Assembly: GCF_001425755.1 (NCBI RefSeq)
Contig: NZ_LMDH01000001.1
Span: 829,787 to 893,786, forward strand
Reading direction: 5' to 3'
DNA length: 64,000 nucleotides
From: Aeromicrobium sp. Root344
Lineage (GTDB): Bacteria > Actinomycetota > Actinomycetes > Propionibacteriales > Nocardioidaceae
Position numbers and translations under genes: made by a program
Shown here: positions 53,756 to 62,652 of the stretch, piece by piece
How positions within the stretch are numbered: the stretch's first letter is position 1
How the letters are laid out: every line of letters begins with the position of its first letter
The notes under the pieces: generated by a model
What the model was told of the DNA's origin: nothing
What the model saw: only the letters and a program-made list of their open reading frames with translations
The model's database searches: none

Positions 53756-54961
53756 ATGGGAGCTCGCAAGCTCACGCGTTGGCAGAAGGCCAGCGTCCTG
53801 GTTCCGATGACCGTTCTGGTCGGGGCCTATGGCGCCGTGCTGTCCCACGCGGACCTCGCGACAGCATCCGACGGCAACACCAGCTCCGACATCCCGGCGG
53901 TGCCCTCGACCGCGTTCGAGGACCCCGCCAGCGTGCAGCCGACCCCCGCCGGCATCGACCAGAAGGCGGGCCTCGCCGGCACTGTCTCGACGCTGTCGAC
54001 CAACGGCATCCCGTCGTCCGCGCTCTACGCCTACCACCGTGCCGAGACGCTGCTCGGCAAGGCCGACGCGTCCTGCAAGCTGCCGTGGAACCTCGTCGCG
54101 GCGATCGGGCGGGTCGAGTCCAACCACGGCCGCACCGGTGGCAACTCCCTCAACGCCGATGGCGTCGCGACGCCCGGCATCTACGGTGTGGCGCTCGACG
54201 GTCGTGACGGCCGGGCCAAGATCTCCGACACCGACAGCGGCGCGCTCGACAACGATCCGGTCTACGACCGCGCGGTCGGGCCCATGCAGTTCATCCCCGG
54301 CACCTGGAAGTCCGTTGCGGTCGACTCCGACAACGACGGCAAGAAGAACCCGCAGGACATCGACGACGCCGCGACCTCGGCCGGCATCTACCTCTGCGCC
54401 GGTTCGGACGACCTCTCGACCCAGTCGGGCGCTGCGGCGGCGGTCCGGCGCTACAACCACTCCGACTCCTACGTCGACCTGGTCCTGGCGATCTCGGCCC
54501 GCTACGCGCAGGGCGACTTCACCCAGTCGCCTGACGGCTACACGACCGCCCCTGTGCTGACCTCCACGTCCAACGACCAGACGCTGAGCGCCAAGGAGCG
54601 CAAGAAGGCCAAGGCTGCTGAGGCCAAGGCCAACAGGCCCAAGCCCGGCTCGAGCACTGGCGGTGGAGGCACCGGCGGCGGGACCGGTGGAGGCACCGGC
54701 GGCGGCACGGGTGGCGGCACCGGCGGCGGCACGGGAGGTGGCACCGGCGGTACGACCTCGGGCGGCGTCACCGGCCTGGTCGACGGCCTCGTCACCGACC
54801 TGACCGGCGGCGGCACGGGTGGAGACACCGGTGGCAGCACGGACTCCGGCGGTTCGGCCACGCTGACCTGGGCCGAGGCCAAGGTGCAGTGCCTCGCGAG
54901 CGGCATCTCCGCCCTCGACCTGCTCAAGCTCACCAACTGCATCACCTCGCTGCTGAGCTGA
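53756..54961 (+). CDS. Secreted/anchored lytic transglycosylase with Gly-Thr repeat
   Basis: 401 aa. The ATG at 53756 is preferred because TACGCT directly before an earlier ATG (53717) looks like its -10 box, leaving that ATG untranscribed. An N-terminal signal or anchor helix (about residues 10-32) is followed by an SLT-like domain (about residues 95-260): LPWNLVAAIGRVESNHGR with the catalytic Glu, GPMQFIPGTWKS, AATSAGIYLCAGSDDL and VRRYNHSDSYVDLVLA. A (GGGT)n linker covers about residues 301-335, and a short C-terminal segment with two Cys ends the protein. Role: cutting peptidoglycan glycan strands at the cell surface. Confidence 0.85.
   Translation: MGARKLTRWQKASVLVPMTVLVGAYGAVLSHADLATASDGNTSSDIPAVPSTAFEDPASVQPTPAGIDQKAGLAGTVSTLSTNGIPSSALYAYHRAETLLGKADASCKLPWNLVAAIGRVESNHGRTGGNSLNADGVATPGIYGVALDGRDGRAKISDTDSGALDNDPVYDRAVGPMQFIPGTWKSVAVDSDNDGKKNPQDIDDAATSAGIYLCAGSDDLSTQSGAAAAVRRYNHSDSYVDLVLAISARYAQGDFTQSPDGYTTAPVLTSTSNDQTLSAKERKKAKAAEAKANRPKPGSSTGGGGTGGGTGGGTGGGTGGGTGGGTGGGTGGTTSGGVTGLVDGLVTDLTGGGTGGDTGGSTDSGGSATLTWAEAKVQCLASGISALDLLKLTNCITSLLS
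54657..54752 (+). repeat. In-frame 12-bp GGGT-coding repeat
   Basis: About eight imperfect copies of a 12-base unit (GGCGGCACCGGC-like) encode Gly-Gly-Gly-Thr repeats in the transglycosylase. The length is likely to vary between strains. Confidence 0.8.
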
Positions 54962-54971
54962 GACGACCTAC

Positions 54972-55010
54972 ACAGAGGGGCCCTCCGATGGAGGGCCCCT
55001 CTGTTTGTCT
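54972..55010 (+). terminator. Rho-independent terminator after the transglycosylase gene
   Basis: Perfect 15-bp stem (ACAGAGGGGCCCTCC and its complement) with a 3-base GAT loop, then TTGTCT, 11 bases after the stop. On the minus strand it could also stop the ABC permease transcript. Confidence 0.9.
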
Positions 55011-55122
55011 ACTTCGGCGCCGGCATCGACCGTTCCGTGCGGCGCACCGCGATGAGCACCGCGAGCCGACGCTTCGCCAACAGCCTGCGACGCCGGGCCG
55101 CAGTCCTCATGGCCCCCGTCAC
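55009..55122 (-). CDS. Tiny Arg-rich ORF after the FtsX-type permease
   Basis: 37 codons; the GTG overlaps the permease TGA, and an internal ATG gives 33 aa. About one third of residues are Arg or Lys (AARRRRLLAKRRLAVLIAVRR). Its stop lies against the bidirectional terminator. It may be a translated small basic peptide or chance sequence. Confidence 0.25.
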   Translation of the reverse strand: MTGAMRTAARRRRLLAKRRLAVLIAVRRTERSMPAPK

Positions 55123-57719
55123 TGGGCGAGCCGCCTGACGATCGGCAGCCGGCTCCGTGTGAAGAGCATCGCGGCGAGCGCCGCCAGGACCGGGACCACC
55201 ACGACCATCGCGCCGAGCAGCAGCCACGGCACCCGGATGGTGGGGGCGCCGATCGACTCGGCCCCCAGGACGTACGACGCGGAGGTCAGTGGCCAGGTGA
55301 CGGCGATGCCCGGCGCGAAGCCGACAGCGATGCCGAGCACTGTTCCCAGCGAGGCCAGCACGATGGCCTGCGCGCCTGCGACGAGTCGGCGCGTACGCGG
55401 TGCGGCGCCGACAGCAGCCAGAGTCGAGAAGTCCGGCCGCGCGTCGCTCAGGGCCAGACCGGTCGCCGTCATCGTGCCGATCAGGACCGCGAGGGCGCCG
55501 AGGCCGAGGAGCGCCAGGAACGGAAGGGTGTACTTCTCCTGGAACCCGCGCTCGACCCGCGCGCTCCCGAAGTCGACCGACAACCCCGAGAGCGCGGCGT
55601 TGACGTTGTCCTCCACCGCCTTGCTGGGGACCGGAGCGCCCTTCGCCGAGATGGCTCTGACCGTCTGCCACGGCAGGTGGTGCTCCCGCATCGCCGCGGG
55701 TGAGATCACCCCGAGTCCGATCGTCGGCTCGAGACCCTGGGGCACGTGCCCGGTGCCCAGATCGCCGACGACTGCCGGGACACGAACCCGTCTCGTCTTC
55801 TCCCCCTCTGACACGTCGAGGGTCGCCTCACCGCCCTTGACGATCCCCCGGTCGCTCACGATCACCTGGCCGCGCTCCAGCGCTCGCACCGATCGCTCGT
55901 CGAGCCTGACGCCCCACGCGCGCAAGGTCGCCGCGTCGGCGACCATGAGCTCGCTGGGCCCGGAGTATCCGGCGGGTGGCTCCACCGTGACGCCCACGCC
56001 GCTGTCGTCCATGGCCTGGATCCCGGCCGTCCCGATCGTGGTGAACGCCAGGCCTCCGCTCGCACTCGACGCCACGTCGAGCATCTGGGCGGCCCGCTCG
56101 GGGTCGACGGTCACGACCATCCGGCCTGGCGGCGACTCGTAGACGTACTGCTGGCGACTCTGCTCGAAGTCGCTGGCCGAGCCGATCGCGATCGTCGTGA
56201 TGCCGGCCACCGACGCCATGATCGCGGCGATCGCCGGAGCGCTGCGTGCCCGCTGCCGGGCGGTGTCGCGGATCGCGAGACGAAGCGGAAGGGGAAGCAC
56301 CGCGCCGACGCGGGCCACCGCACCGATCAGGATCGGCGTGAGCAGCACGGTGCCCAGCACGATCGCGATGATGGACGCGGCCACCGCGGTCTCGCCGCCC
56401 GGTTGGATGCCGAGCGTGAAGCACATGGTCAGTCCCGCGACGATCAGGACCACGCCGAGCGCAGGCCATCCGCGGCTCGATCTGACAGTCCCCCGTCGAC
56501 CGGCCAGGACCGCGGCCACCTGCTGCGCGGCCGCTTGGTGCGCCGGCACGAAGGCCGCGGCGAGCGCAGCGATCGAGCCCAGGACGACTGCGGCGGCGAC
56601 GTAGAGCCACCGCACCTCGAACGGCCCGAACGCGACGCTCGGGATCATCGACGGCAGGAGCCACACGGTCACGACCGAGAGAGCGAGGCCGATGACCGCG
56701 CCGACGACGCACGAGAGGGCGCCGAGCACGAGTGCCTGGCCCAGCACGACCCGGCGGATCTGCTCGGGAGCCGCACCGGTCGCGGCGAGGAGCGCGAGAT
56801 CGCGGCGCTGCCTGCGTACGCCCACGGCGAAGGCCGGACCCGCGAGCAGGATGACCTCGAGGACGATCGCCGTCACGATCACGGCCATGACGCCGCGGGT
56901 GCTGTCGTCGGCACTGTCACCGAACTGCTTCGCGGGCCCCAGCTCGGACCGGGCCGGCGGGTGGTCGAGGACGTGCCGGGACACGATCAGGAACCCGGCG
57001 GCGTTGAGCGTACGCACGTCTCGCCACGTGACGGGGGCGCTGCGATCGATCAGGTATGACGTCTCGCCGCCGGCAGGCGTCGAGCCAGGCATGACGAGGG
57101 CTCCCGACGGGTTGCCACCCCGGATCACCGAGCTCAAGCGGCCGATGCCGACCACCTGCGAAGCCTTGCCGTCGCCGATCTCGACGGTCTTGCCGATCGT
57201 CGCGCCGTGATCGGCCAGGGCCTTGGTGACCATGACTTCGCCGGCGGCACGCGGTACGCGGCCGCGCTGGACGGTGTACATGCCGCGCGTGACAGATGCG
57301 CTCGGGTCGAGTGCGGTGACATCGGCACGGTAGCCACGAGCACCGATCACGATCGACGTGCCGGTCGTACGATCGACCGCGACGATCTTGGCGTGGGTCG
57401 CTCGCTCGAGGGCGGCGACCTGTCCGGCCGGAGCGAGGTCGAGCGGCTTCCCGAACACGCCGTGCGACGACCCGTCGGGCAGCTGGCTCACCCCACCTAC
57501 CCCGAGGAAGGTCGCGGAGGCCGCGGCTGCGCCCATCGAGTCGGCGAGGCCTTCGCGCTGGTCGACGTCGTTGGTCGCGACGAGCGTCGTCAGCATCACG
57601 GTCAGGAGCACCGGAGTGCCGACCATGATCGCGATGAGGAAGCTGCGTCCCTTGGACCGGAATGCATCCCGCCGGCCGGCACGCAGCGCCACGCGCCACG
57701 ACGCGGAGAACTCGCTCAC
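55119..57719 (-). CDS. FtsX/MacB-type ABC transporter permease
   Basis: 866 aa, GTG overlapping the ATPase stop. Layout of large two-module FtsX-domain permeases: N-terminal helix (about residues 28-48), extracytoplasmic domain, three helices (about residues 280-400), further helices near 430-500, a second extracytoplasmic domain (about residues 530-690) and three C-terminal helices. It partners the ATPase upstream. Such systems act in lipoprotein/lipid handling or peptide-antibiotic resistance; the substrate is unknown. Confidence 0.88.
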   Translation of the reverse strand: MSEFSASWRVALRAGRRDAFRSKGRSFLIAIMVGTPVLLTVMLTTLVATNDVDQREGLADSMGAAAASATFLGVGGVSQLPDGSSHGVFGKPLDLAPAGQVAALERATHAKIVAVDRTTGTSIVIGARGYRADVTALDPSASVTRGMYTVQRGRVPRAAGEVMVTKALADHGATIGKTVEIGDGKASQVVGIGRLSSVIRGGNPSGALVMPGSTPAGGETSYLIDRSAPVTWRDVRTLNAAGFLIVSRHVLDHPPARSELGPAKQFGDSADDSTRGVMAVIVTAIVLEVILLAGPAFAVGVRRQRRDLALLAATGAAPEQIRRVVLGQALVLGALSCVVGAVIGLALSVVTVWLLPSMIPSVAFGPFEVRWLYVAAAVVLGSIAALAAAFVPAHQAAAQQVAAVLAGRRGTVRSSRGWPALGVVLIVAGLTMCFTLGIQPGGETAVAASIIAIVLGTVLLTPILIGAVARVGAVLPLPLRLAIRDTARQRARSAPAIAAIMASVAGITTIAIGSASDFEQSRQQYVYESPPGRMVVTVDPERAAQMLDVASSASGGLAFTTIGTAGIQAMDDSGVGVTVEPPAGYSGPSELMVADAATLRAWGVRLDERSVRALERGQVIVSDRGIVKGGEATLDVSEGEKTRRVRVPAVVGDLGTGHVPQGLEPTIGLGVISPAAMREHHLPWQTVRAISAKGAPVPSKAVEDNVNAALSGLSVDFGSARVERGFQEKYTLPFLALLGLGALAVLIGTMTATGLALSDARPDFSTLAAVGAAPRTRRLVAGAQAIVLASLGTVLGIAVGFAPGIAVTWPLTSASYVLGAESIGAPTIRVPWLLLGAMVVVVPVLAALAAMLFTRSRLPIVRRLAQ

Positions 57720-58456
57720 ACGTGCCGTCCGGTGCCGAGCAGTGCCTCGGCCGACAGCTCGGAGGCCGTCGTGTCCGTGATCTGCCCGTCGCGGAGGAAC
57801 ACGATGCGGTCGGCCCATGCGGCATGCCGGGCGTCGTGCGTCACGAGCAACCCTGCACCCCCACGGTCGATGCGTCTGCGCAGGACCCGCAGCACGGCCT
57901 CACCGGTCTGCGAGTCCAGCGCACCGGTCGGCTCGTCGGCGAGCAGCACCCGACGCGGTCCGACCAAGGCACGGGCGATCGCCACGCGCTGCTGCTGACC
58001 GCCCGACATCTCGTCCGGGAACCGGTCGGCGAGATCCATCAGCTCGACGTCCTCGAGCGACTTCAGCGCCGTGCGTCTGGCCGTACGCCGCGACGCCCCG
58101 TCGAGCTCGAGCGGGAGGCCCACGTTCTCGACCGCCGTGAGCGTCGGGATCAGGTTGAGGTCCTGGAACACGTAGCCGACGCTGCGGCGGCGCATCGCGG
58201 CCAGCTTCTTGGTGGAGAGGTCGGCCAGGCTCTGTCCCTCGATGAACACCTCGCCGCTGGTCGGCCGGTCCAGTCCGCCGAGGAGTGTCAGGAGCGTGGA
58301 CTTGCCCGATCCGGAGGGGCCCATCACGGCGACGAGCTCGCCCTCGACGAGCGTCAGGTCGACGTCGCGAAGGGCGTGCACCTCCGCCGCCCCTTCGCCG
58401 TGCACCCTGCTGACACCGCGCAGCTCGAGCACGACCGCACGGTCGGCCGTGTTCAT
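57716..58456 (-). CDS. ABC transporter ATP-binding protein (LolD/MacB type)
   Basis: 246 aa, ATG overlapping the PadR stop. Walker A GPSGSGKSTLL (about residues 44-54), signature MSGGQQQRVAIARAL, Walker B VLLADEPTGALDS, and His in VTHDARHA. Middle gene of a PadR-ATPase-permease operon, as seen for regulated peptide or antibiotic efflux systems. Confidence 0.92.
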   Translation of the reverse strand: MNTADRAVVLELRGVSRVHGEGAAEVHALRDVDLTLVEGELVAVMGPSGSGKSTLLTLLGGLDRPTSGEVFIEGQSLADLSTKKLAAMRRRSVGYVFQDLNLIPTLTAVENVGLPLELDGASRRTARRTALKSLEDVELMDLADRFPDEMSGGQQQRVAIARALVGPRRVLLADEPTGALDSQTGEAVLRVLRRRIDRGGAGLLVTHDARHAAWADRIVFLRDGQITDTTASELSAEALLGTGRHV

Positions 58457-59022
58457 GACCGCACCCGCTCAGTGTCGGCGGCGGTCGCCGATGCCGGCTC
58501 CGCGCGCCGCGCCCGCCTCACCCGTGACTCGACATGGTCGAGCCAGCGCACCTGCGACTCGGCGGAGAAGATCAGTCGTTCGAGCACGAGCTCCCATGCC
58601 AGGTCGTGCGCGTCGTCAGCCTGGCGCTTGAGCCTGGTGTAGTCCTGCAGCTGGCGCAGGGTCGCCGAGCGCTGGGCCTGCACGAGCGCCGCGATGTCGA
58701 CGCCCTCCATGCCGACGCCCAAGGCCAGCTTGATCGACAGCTCGTCGCGGGGGTCCGAGGTCTTGTCGACCGGAGTCGTGAACCAGTCGGCCGCCTGGGC
58801 CCGGCCGGCGTCGGTCAGGACGTACGCGATCCGGCCCTCCGCGTCAGCCGCACCAGCACCCTCGACGAGGCCGTCACGCTCGAGGCGTTGCAGCGTCGTG
58901 TAGACCTGCCCCACGTTGAGCGGCCACGTCCCGCCCGTGCGCGCCTCGAACTCGGCCCGGAGCTGGTAGCCGTGACGTGGTCCCTCCGTCAGCAGGGCCA
59001 TCAAGCTGTTCCTGATCGTCAT
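58453..59022 (-). CDS. PadR-family transcriptional regulator
   Basis: 189 aa, ATG start. Winged-helix PadR domain at residues 1-85 (RNSLMALLTEGPRHGYQLRAEFE, split as helix 1 and 2; NVGQVYTTLQRLERDGLVEG as recognition region), then a helical C-terminal dimerisation domain (Vir-type). It is the first gene of the operon with the ABC transporter, so it probably represses its own operon. Two matching 15-bp palindromic sites lie just upstream. Confidence 0.9.
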   Translation of the reverse strand: MTIRNSLMALLTEGPRHGYQLRAEFEARTGGTWPLNVGQVYTTLQRLERDGLVEGAGAADAEGRIAYVLTDAGRAQAADWFTTPVDKTSDPRDELSIKLALGVGMEGVDIAALVQAQRSATLRQLQDYTRLKRQADDAHDLAWELVLERLIFSAESQVRWLDHVESRVRRARRAEPASATAADTERVRS

Positions 59023-59033
59023 CGGCCGTCCCT

Positions 59034-59080
59034 ATACTCGGTATGCATGCGCTGGACATGACGGTATACCGGGTATGCAC
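59034..59080. promoter_or_regulatory. Tandem PadR operator candidates
   Basis: ATACTCGGTATGCAT (59034-59048) and ATACCGGGTATGCAC (59066-59080): same orientation, 32 bases apart (three helical turns), each with a central ATAC-N3-GTAT palindrome. They lie 12 bases upstream of the PadR ATG over the likely promoter. Confidence 0.7.
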
Positions 59081-59094
59081 CGATGGCAAGCAGG

Positions 59095-60072
59095 TCAGCG
59101 GGACAGGCGCGTGGCGAGCTCGGCGGCCCAGTAGGTCAGCACGATGTCGGCGCCGGCCCGGCGGATCGACAGGATGATCTCGTCGATCGTGCGCTCGCGG
59201 TCGAGCCAGCCGTTGGCGGCCGCCGCCTCGACCATCGCCATCTCGCCGGAGATGTTGTAGGCCGCGACCGGCACGTCGACCGCAGCCCGCACGTCGGCGA
59301 TCACGTCGAGGTAGGACAGCGCAGGCTTGACCATGACGATGTCGGCGCCCTCGTCGATGTCGAGCAGCACCTCACGGATCGCCTCACGACCGTTGGCCGG
59401 GTCCTGCTGGTACGTCTTGCGGTCGCCCTGCAGCGACGAGCCGACGGCCTCGCGGAAGGGGCCATAGAAGGCCGAGGAGTACTTCACGGCGTAGGCCAGG
59501 ATCACCGTGTCGTCATGACCAGCAGCGTCGAGAGCGGAGCGCACGACGCCGACCTGGCCGTCCATCATGCCGCTGGGACCGACGACGTGGGCGCCGGACT
59601 CGGCCTGCACGACACCCATCCGGGCGTAGATCTCGAGCGTCGCATCGTTGTCGACCCGGCCCTGGGCGTCGAGCACGCCGCAGTGGCCGTGATCGGTGAA
59701 CTCGTCGAGGCACAGGTCCGACATCACCAGCAGGTCGTCGCCGACCTCCGATCGCGCGTCGGCCAGGGCCACGTTGAGGATGCCTTCAGGATCGAGGGCT
59801 CCGGAGCCCTGGGCATCCTTGTGCTCGGGCACGCCGAACAGCATCACGCCGCCGAGCCCCAGCGCGGCCGCCTCGGCGTACGCCTTGCGGGCCGTGTCAC
59901 GAGTGTGCTGCACGACGCCGGGCATGCTCGTGATCGGCCGCGGCTCCGCGATGCCCTCCGCGATGAACATCGGCAGGATCAGCTGCGACGGCTGGACGTG
60001 CGTCTCCGCCACCAACCGCCTCATCGCCGGCGACTGGCGCAGGCGACGAGGACGGTCGGAGGGGAAGGGCAT
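59095..60072 (-). CDS. hemB: Porphobilinogen synthase
   Basis: Condenses two 5-aminolevulinates to porphobilinogen; 325 aa, ATG start. Schiff-base lysines Lys197 (AYAVKYSSAFYGPFR) and Lys249 (MVKPALSYLD). The metal loop is SDLCLDEFTDHGHCG: Cys121 and Cys131 kept, but the middle zinc Cys is Asp123, a hybrid between the three-Cys zinc type and the Asp-rich metal-switched type. Last gene of the hemA-C-D-B run, one base after hemD. Confidence 0.95.
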   Translation of the reverse strand: MPFPSDRPRRLRQSPAMRRLVAETHVQPSQLILPMFIAEGIAEPRPITSMPGVVQHTRDTARKAYAEAAALGLGGVMLFGVPEHKDAQGSGALDPEGILNVALADARSEVGDDLLVMSDLCLDEFTDHGHCGVLDAQGRVDNDATLEIYARMGVVQAESGAHVVGPSGMMDGQVGVVRSALDAAGHDDTVILAYAVKYSSAFYGPFREAVGSSLQGDRKTYQQDPANGREAIREVLLDIDEGADIVMVKPALSYLDVIADVRAAVDVPVAAYNISGEMAMVEAAAANGWLDRERTIDEIILSIRRAGADIVLTYWAAELATRLSR

Positions 60073-60073
60073 G

Positions 60074-61702
60074 TCAGGCCTTGCGACGCGTCGAGGGACG
60101 CTTCTGCGAGGGCTTGGTCACCGGCTCGCCCGCGTCGAGGAACGCGAGGCGGCGAGCCGCACCGAACTCCGCGAGCGCGTCGGCCAGCACCTCGACCGAC
60201 GGGGACTCGGCGAGGACGTCGACCCGCAGGCCGTGCTCCTCGGCGGTCTTGGCGGTCGCCGGGCCGATGCACGCGATGATCGTCGACGTGTGCGGCTTGC
60301 CGGCGATGCCCACGAGGTTGCGGACCGTGGACGACGAGGTGAACATGACCGCGTCGAACTTGCCGGTCTTGATCGCCTCGCGCGTCGGCGCTGGCGGCGG
60401 GGCGGCCCGGACGGTGCGGTAGGCCGTGACGTCGTCGACCTCCCACCCGAGATCGACGAGCCCGGCCACGAGGGTCTCGGTCGCGATGTCGGCGCGGGGC
60501 AGGAAGACCCGGTTGATCGGGTCGAGCAGGTCGTCGTACGGCGGCCAGTCCTCGAGCAGCCCGCGAGCCGACTGCTCGCCGCTGGGGACGAGGTCGGCGC
60601 GGATGCCCCACGTGGCGATGGCCTCGGCGGTCTTGTCGCCGACAGCAGCGATCTTGAGGCCCGAGAACGCACGCGCGTCGAGCCCGTACTCCTCGAACTT
60701 CTCGCGGACGGCCTTGACGGCGTTGACGCTCGTGAACGCGATCCACTCGTAGCGACCCTCGACCAGACCGCGCACGGCCTTGTCCATCTGCTGCGGGTTG
60801 CGCGGCGGCTCGACCGAGATCGTCGGAACCTCCTCGGAGAGCGCGCCGAAACCGCGCAGGCGCGCGGCGAGGCTGGCCGACTGCTCCTTGGTGCGGGGCA
60901 CCAAGATGCGCCAGCCGTAGAGCGGCTTGGTCTCGAACCACGACAGTGCCTCGCGCATCGAGACGACCTGGCCGACGACCGTGATGGCCGGGGCAGTCAT
61001 GCCGGCGGCCTTGGCGTCGGCGGCGATGTCGGCCAGCGTGGAGACGACCGTGGTCTGCTCGGTCGTCGTGCCGACACGGGTCATGGCGACCGGCGTCTCG
61101 GCCGAGCGGCCGGCGGCGACGAGGCCTGCGGCGACCTCACCGATGCGGGCGACCGCCGACAGCAGGACCAAGGTGTCCTGGCCGGCGTGATCGGACCAGT
61201 TGATCGACGCGTCGCCGACGCTGACGACGGAGTACTCGCGGTGCGTGCGGTTGGTCAGCGGCACCCCGGCGTACGCGGGCACGGCCGAGACCGAGGAGAT
61301 GCCCGGCACGATCTCGAACCCGATGCCGGCCTTGCTGCACGCCGTCGCCTCCTCGGGCGCCGTCGCGTAGGTGAACGGGTCACCCGCGATCAGGCGTACG
61401 ACGTGGGAGCCGGTCTTGGCGTGCTTGACGACGAGCCGGGCACGGGCGGCGTGCGTCAGGGTCTCGCCGTCCTCGCCGACGCCGCCGTCGATGATCTCGG
61501 CACCGTTGGTGACGAGGGCCGCCTGCTCGGGCAGCTCCGTGATGACGATGTCCGCCTGGGCGAGCAGCTCAGCGGCTCGAACCGTCAGCAGACTGGCATC
61601 GCCCGGTCCGGCGCCGACGAAGCTCACGTGGCCGCGGACAGCCTTGTGTGCGTTCGGTCGAGCCGTGGACGGTGCTTCTCGCATCGCAGTGGTGATGGTC
61701 AC
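60074..61702 (-). CDS. hemD: Fused uroporphyrinogen-III C-methyltransferase-like / uroporphyrinogen-III synthase
   Basis: 542 aa, GTG with AAAAGGA upstream. Residues 20-260 form a CobA/SUMT-like domain (VSFVGAGPGDASLLTVRAAE, IVPGISSVSAVPAYAGVPLTNR). Residues 270-520 form HemD (RILVPRTKEQSASLAARL, FTSVNAVKAVREKFEEYG, AAVGDKTAEA, VMFTSSSTVRNL). In the SUMT half the usual LKGGDPFVFGRG-type motif reads LIAGDPFTYATAPEE, so methyltransferase activity may be weak or lost, while the HemD half looks intact. It closes the linear tetrapyrrole into uroporphyrinogen III. Confidence 0.92.
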   Translation of the reverse strand: MTITTAMREAPSTARPNAHKAVRGHVSFVGAGPGDASLLTVRAAELLAQADIVITELPEQAALVTNGAEIIDGGVGEDGETLTHAARARLVVKHAKTGSHVVRLIAGDPFTYATAPEEATACSKAGIGFEIVPGISSVSAVPAYAGVPLTNRTHREYSVVSVGDASINWSDHAGQDTLVLLSAVARIGEVAAGLVAAGRSAETPVAMTRVGTTTEQTTVVSTLADIAADAKAAGMTAPAITVVGQVVSMREALSWFETKPLYGWRILVPRTKEQSASLAARLRGFGALSEEVPTISVEPPRNPQQMDKAVRGLVEGRYEWIAFTSVNAVKAVREKFEEYGLDARAFSGLKIAAVGDKTAEAIATWGIRADLVPSGEQSARGLLEDWPPYDDLLDPINRVFLPRADIATETLVAGLVDLGWEVDDVTAYRTVRAAPPPAPTREAIKTGKFDAVMFTSSSTVRNLVGIAGKPHTSTIIACIGPATAKTAEEHGLRVDVLAESPSVEVLADALAEFGAARRLAFLDAGEPVTKPSQKRPSTRRKA

Positions 61703-61731
61703 GGTGGTCCTTTTCTCGATCTGCCTGGGGG

Positions 61732-62652
61732 TTATGAGGCGACAGCCACAAGGGTGTCTGCGCCTTCGGCGAGCATCTCGGCAGCGAGACGCTCCCCGAC
61801 CGCGGCGGCTTCAGATGGCAAGCCGGTCGCGGACAGTCGGATGGTGGGCGAGCCGGAAGTGCTTCCGACCACGGCACGGAGCCAGAGCTCGTCACCGTCG
61901 TCGCCCTGGGCGACTTCGGCAAGAGCTCCCACAGGTGCACTGCAGCCTGCCTCGAGGGTGGCGAGGAGGCTGCGCTCGGCGGTGACGGCAGCGCGGGTGT
62001 CGCTGTCGTCGAGAACGCTGAGCAGGTGGATCGTCGCGTCGTCATCGGCGCGACATTCGCAGGCAAGCGCTCCCTGCCCGGGGGCGGGAAGCATCTGCAG
62101 TGGATCAATGACCTCGGTCGCCTCGTCGGCGCGGCCGAGCCGCAGCAGTCCGGCACGGGCGAGCAGGACGCCGTCGTAGTCGCCCGAGGCGACCTTGGCG
62201 ATGCGGGTGTCGACGTTGCCCCGGATCGGGACCACCTCGACGCCGAGGCCCAGCGCGTTGAGCTGCGCCTCACGACGCGGCGAACCCGTGCCGACGCGGG
62301 CACCCTGCGGCAGCTCGCCGAGGGTCAGCCCGTCGCGGGCCACGAGCACGTCGCGCGGGTCCTCGCGCTGCGGGATCGCGGCGAGGGCGAGGCGGGGGTC
62401 GGGCGTCGTGGGCAGGTCCTTGAGCGAGTGCACGGCGATGTCGACGTCACCGCGTACGAGCGCCTCGCGCAGGGCAGCGACGAACACACCCTGGCCGCCG
62501 AACTCGACGAGCGGCTGCTGGCTGCGGTCGCCCTCGGTGGAGATCGTGACGAGCTCGACCTCGACGCCGGTTGCCCGGAGGCGGTCGGCGATCTGACCGG
62601 ACTGGGTCATGGCAAGCGCGGAGGCGCGGGTGCCGAGGCGGAGGACGGTCAT
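61732..62652 (-). CDS. hemC: Hydroxymethylbilane synthase
   Basis: Polymerises four porphobilinogens; 306 aa, ATG overlapping the hemA stop. Substrate loop FGGQGVFVAALREAL, HSLKDLPT, and Cys237 in LEAGCSAPVGA, which binds the dipyrromethane cofactor. Followed after 29 bases by the hemD fusion. Confidence 0.96.
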   Translation of the reverse strand: MTVLRLGTRASALAMTQSGQIADRLRATGVEVELVTISTEGDRSQQPLVEFGGQGVFVAALREALVRGDVDIAVHSLKDLPTTPDPRLALAAIPQREDPRDVLVARDGLTLGELPQGARVGTGSPRREAQLNALGLGVEVVPIRGNVDTRIAKVASGDYDGVLLARAGLLRLGRADEATEVIDPLQMLPAPGQGALACECRADDDATIHLLSVLDDSDTRAAVTAERSLLATLEAGCSAPVGALAEVAQGDDGDELWLRAVVGSTSGSPTIRLSATGLPSEAAAVGERLAAEMLAEGADTLVAVAS

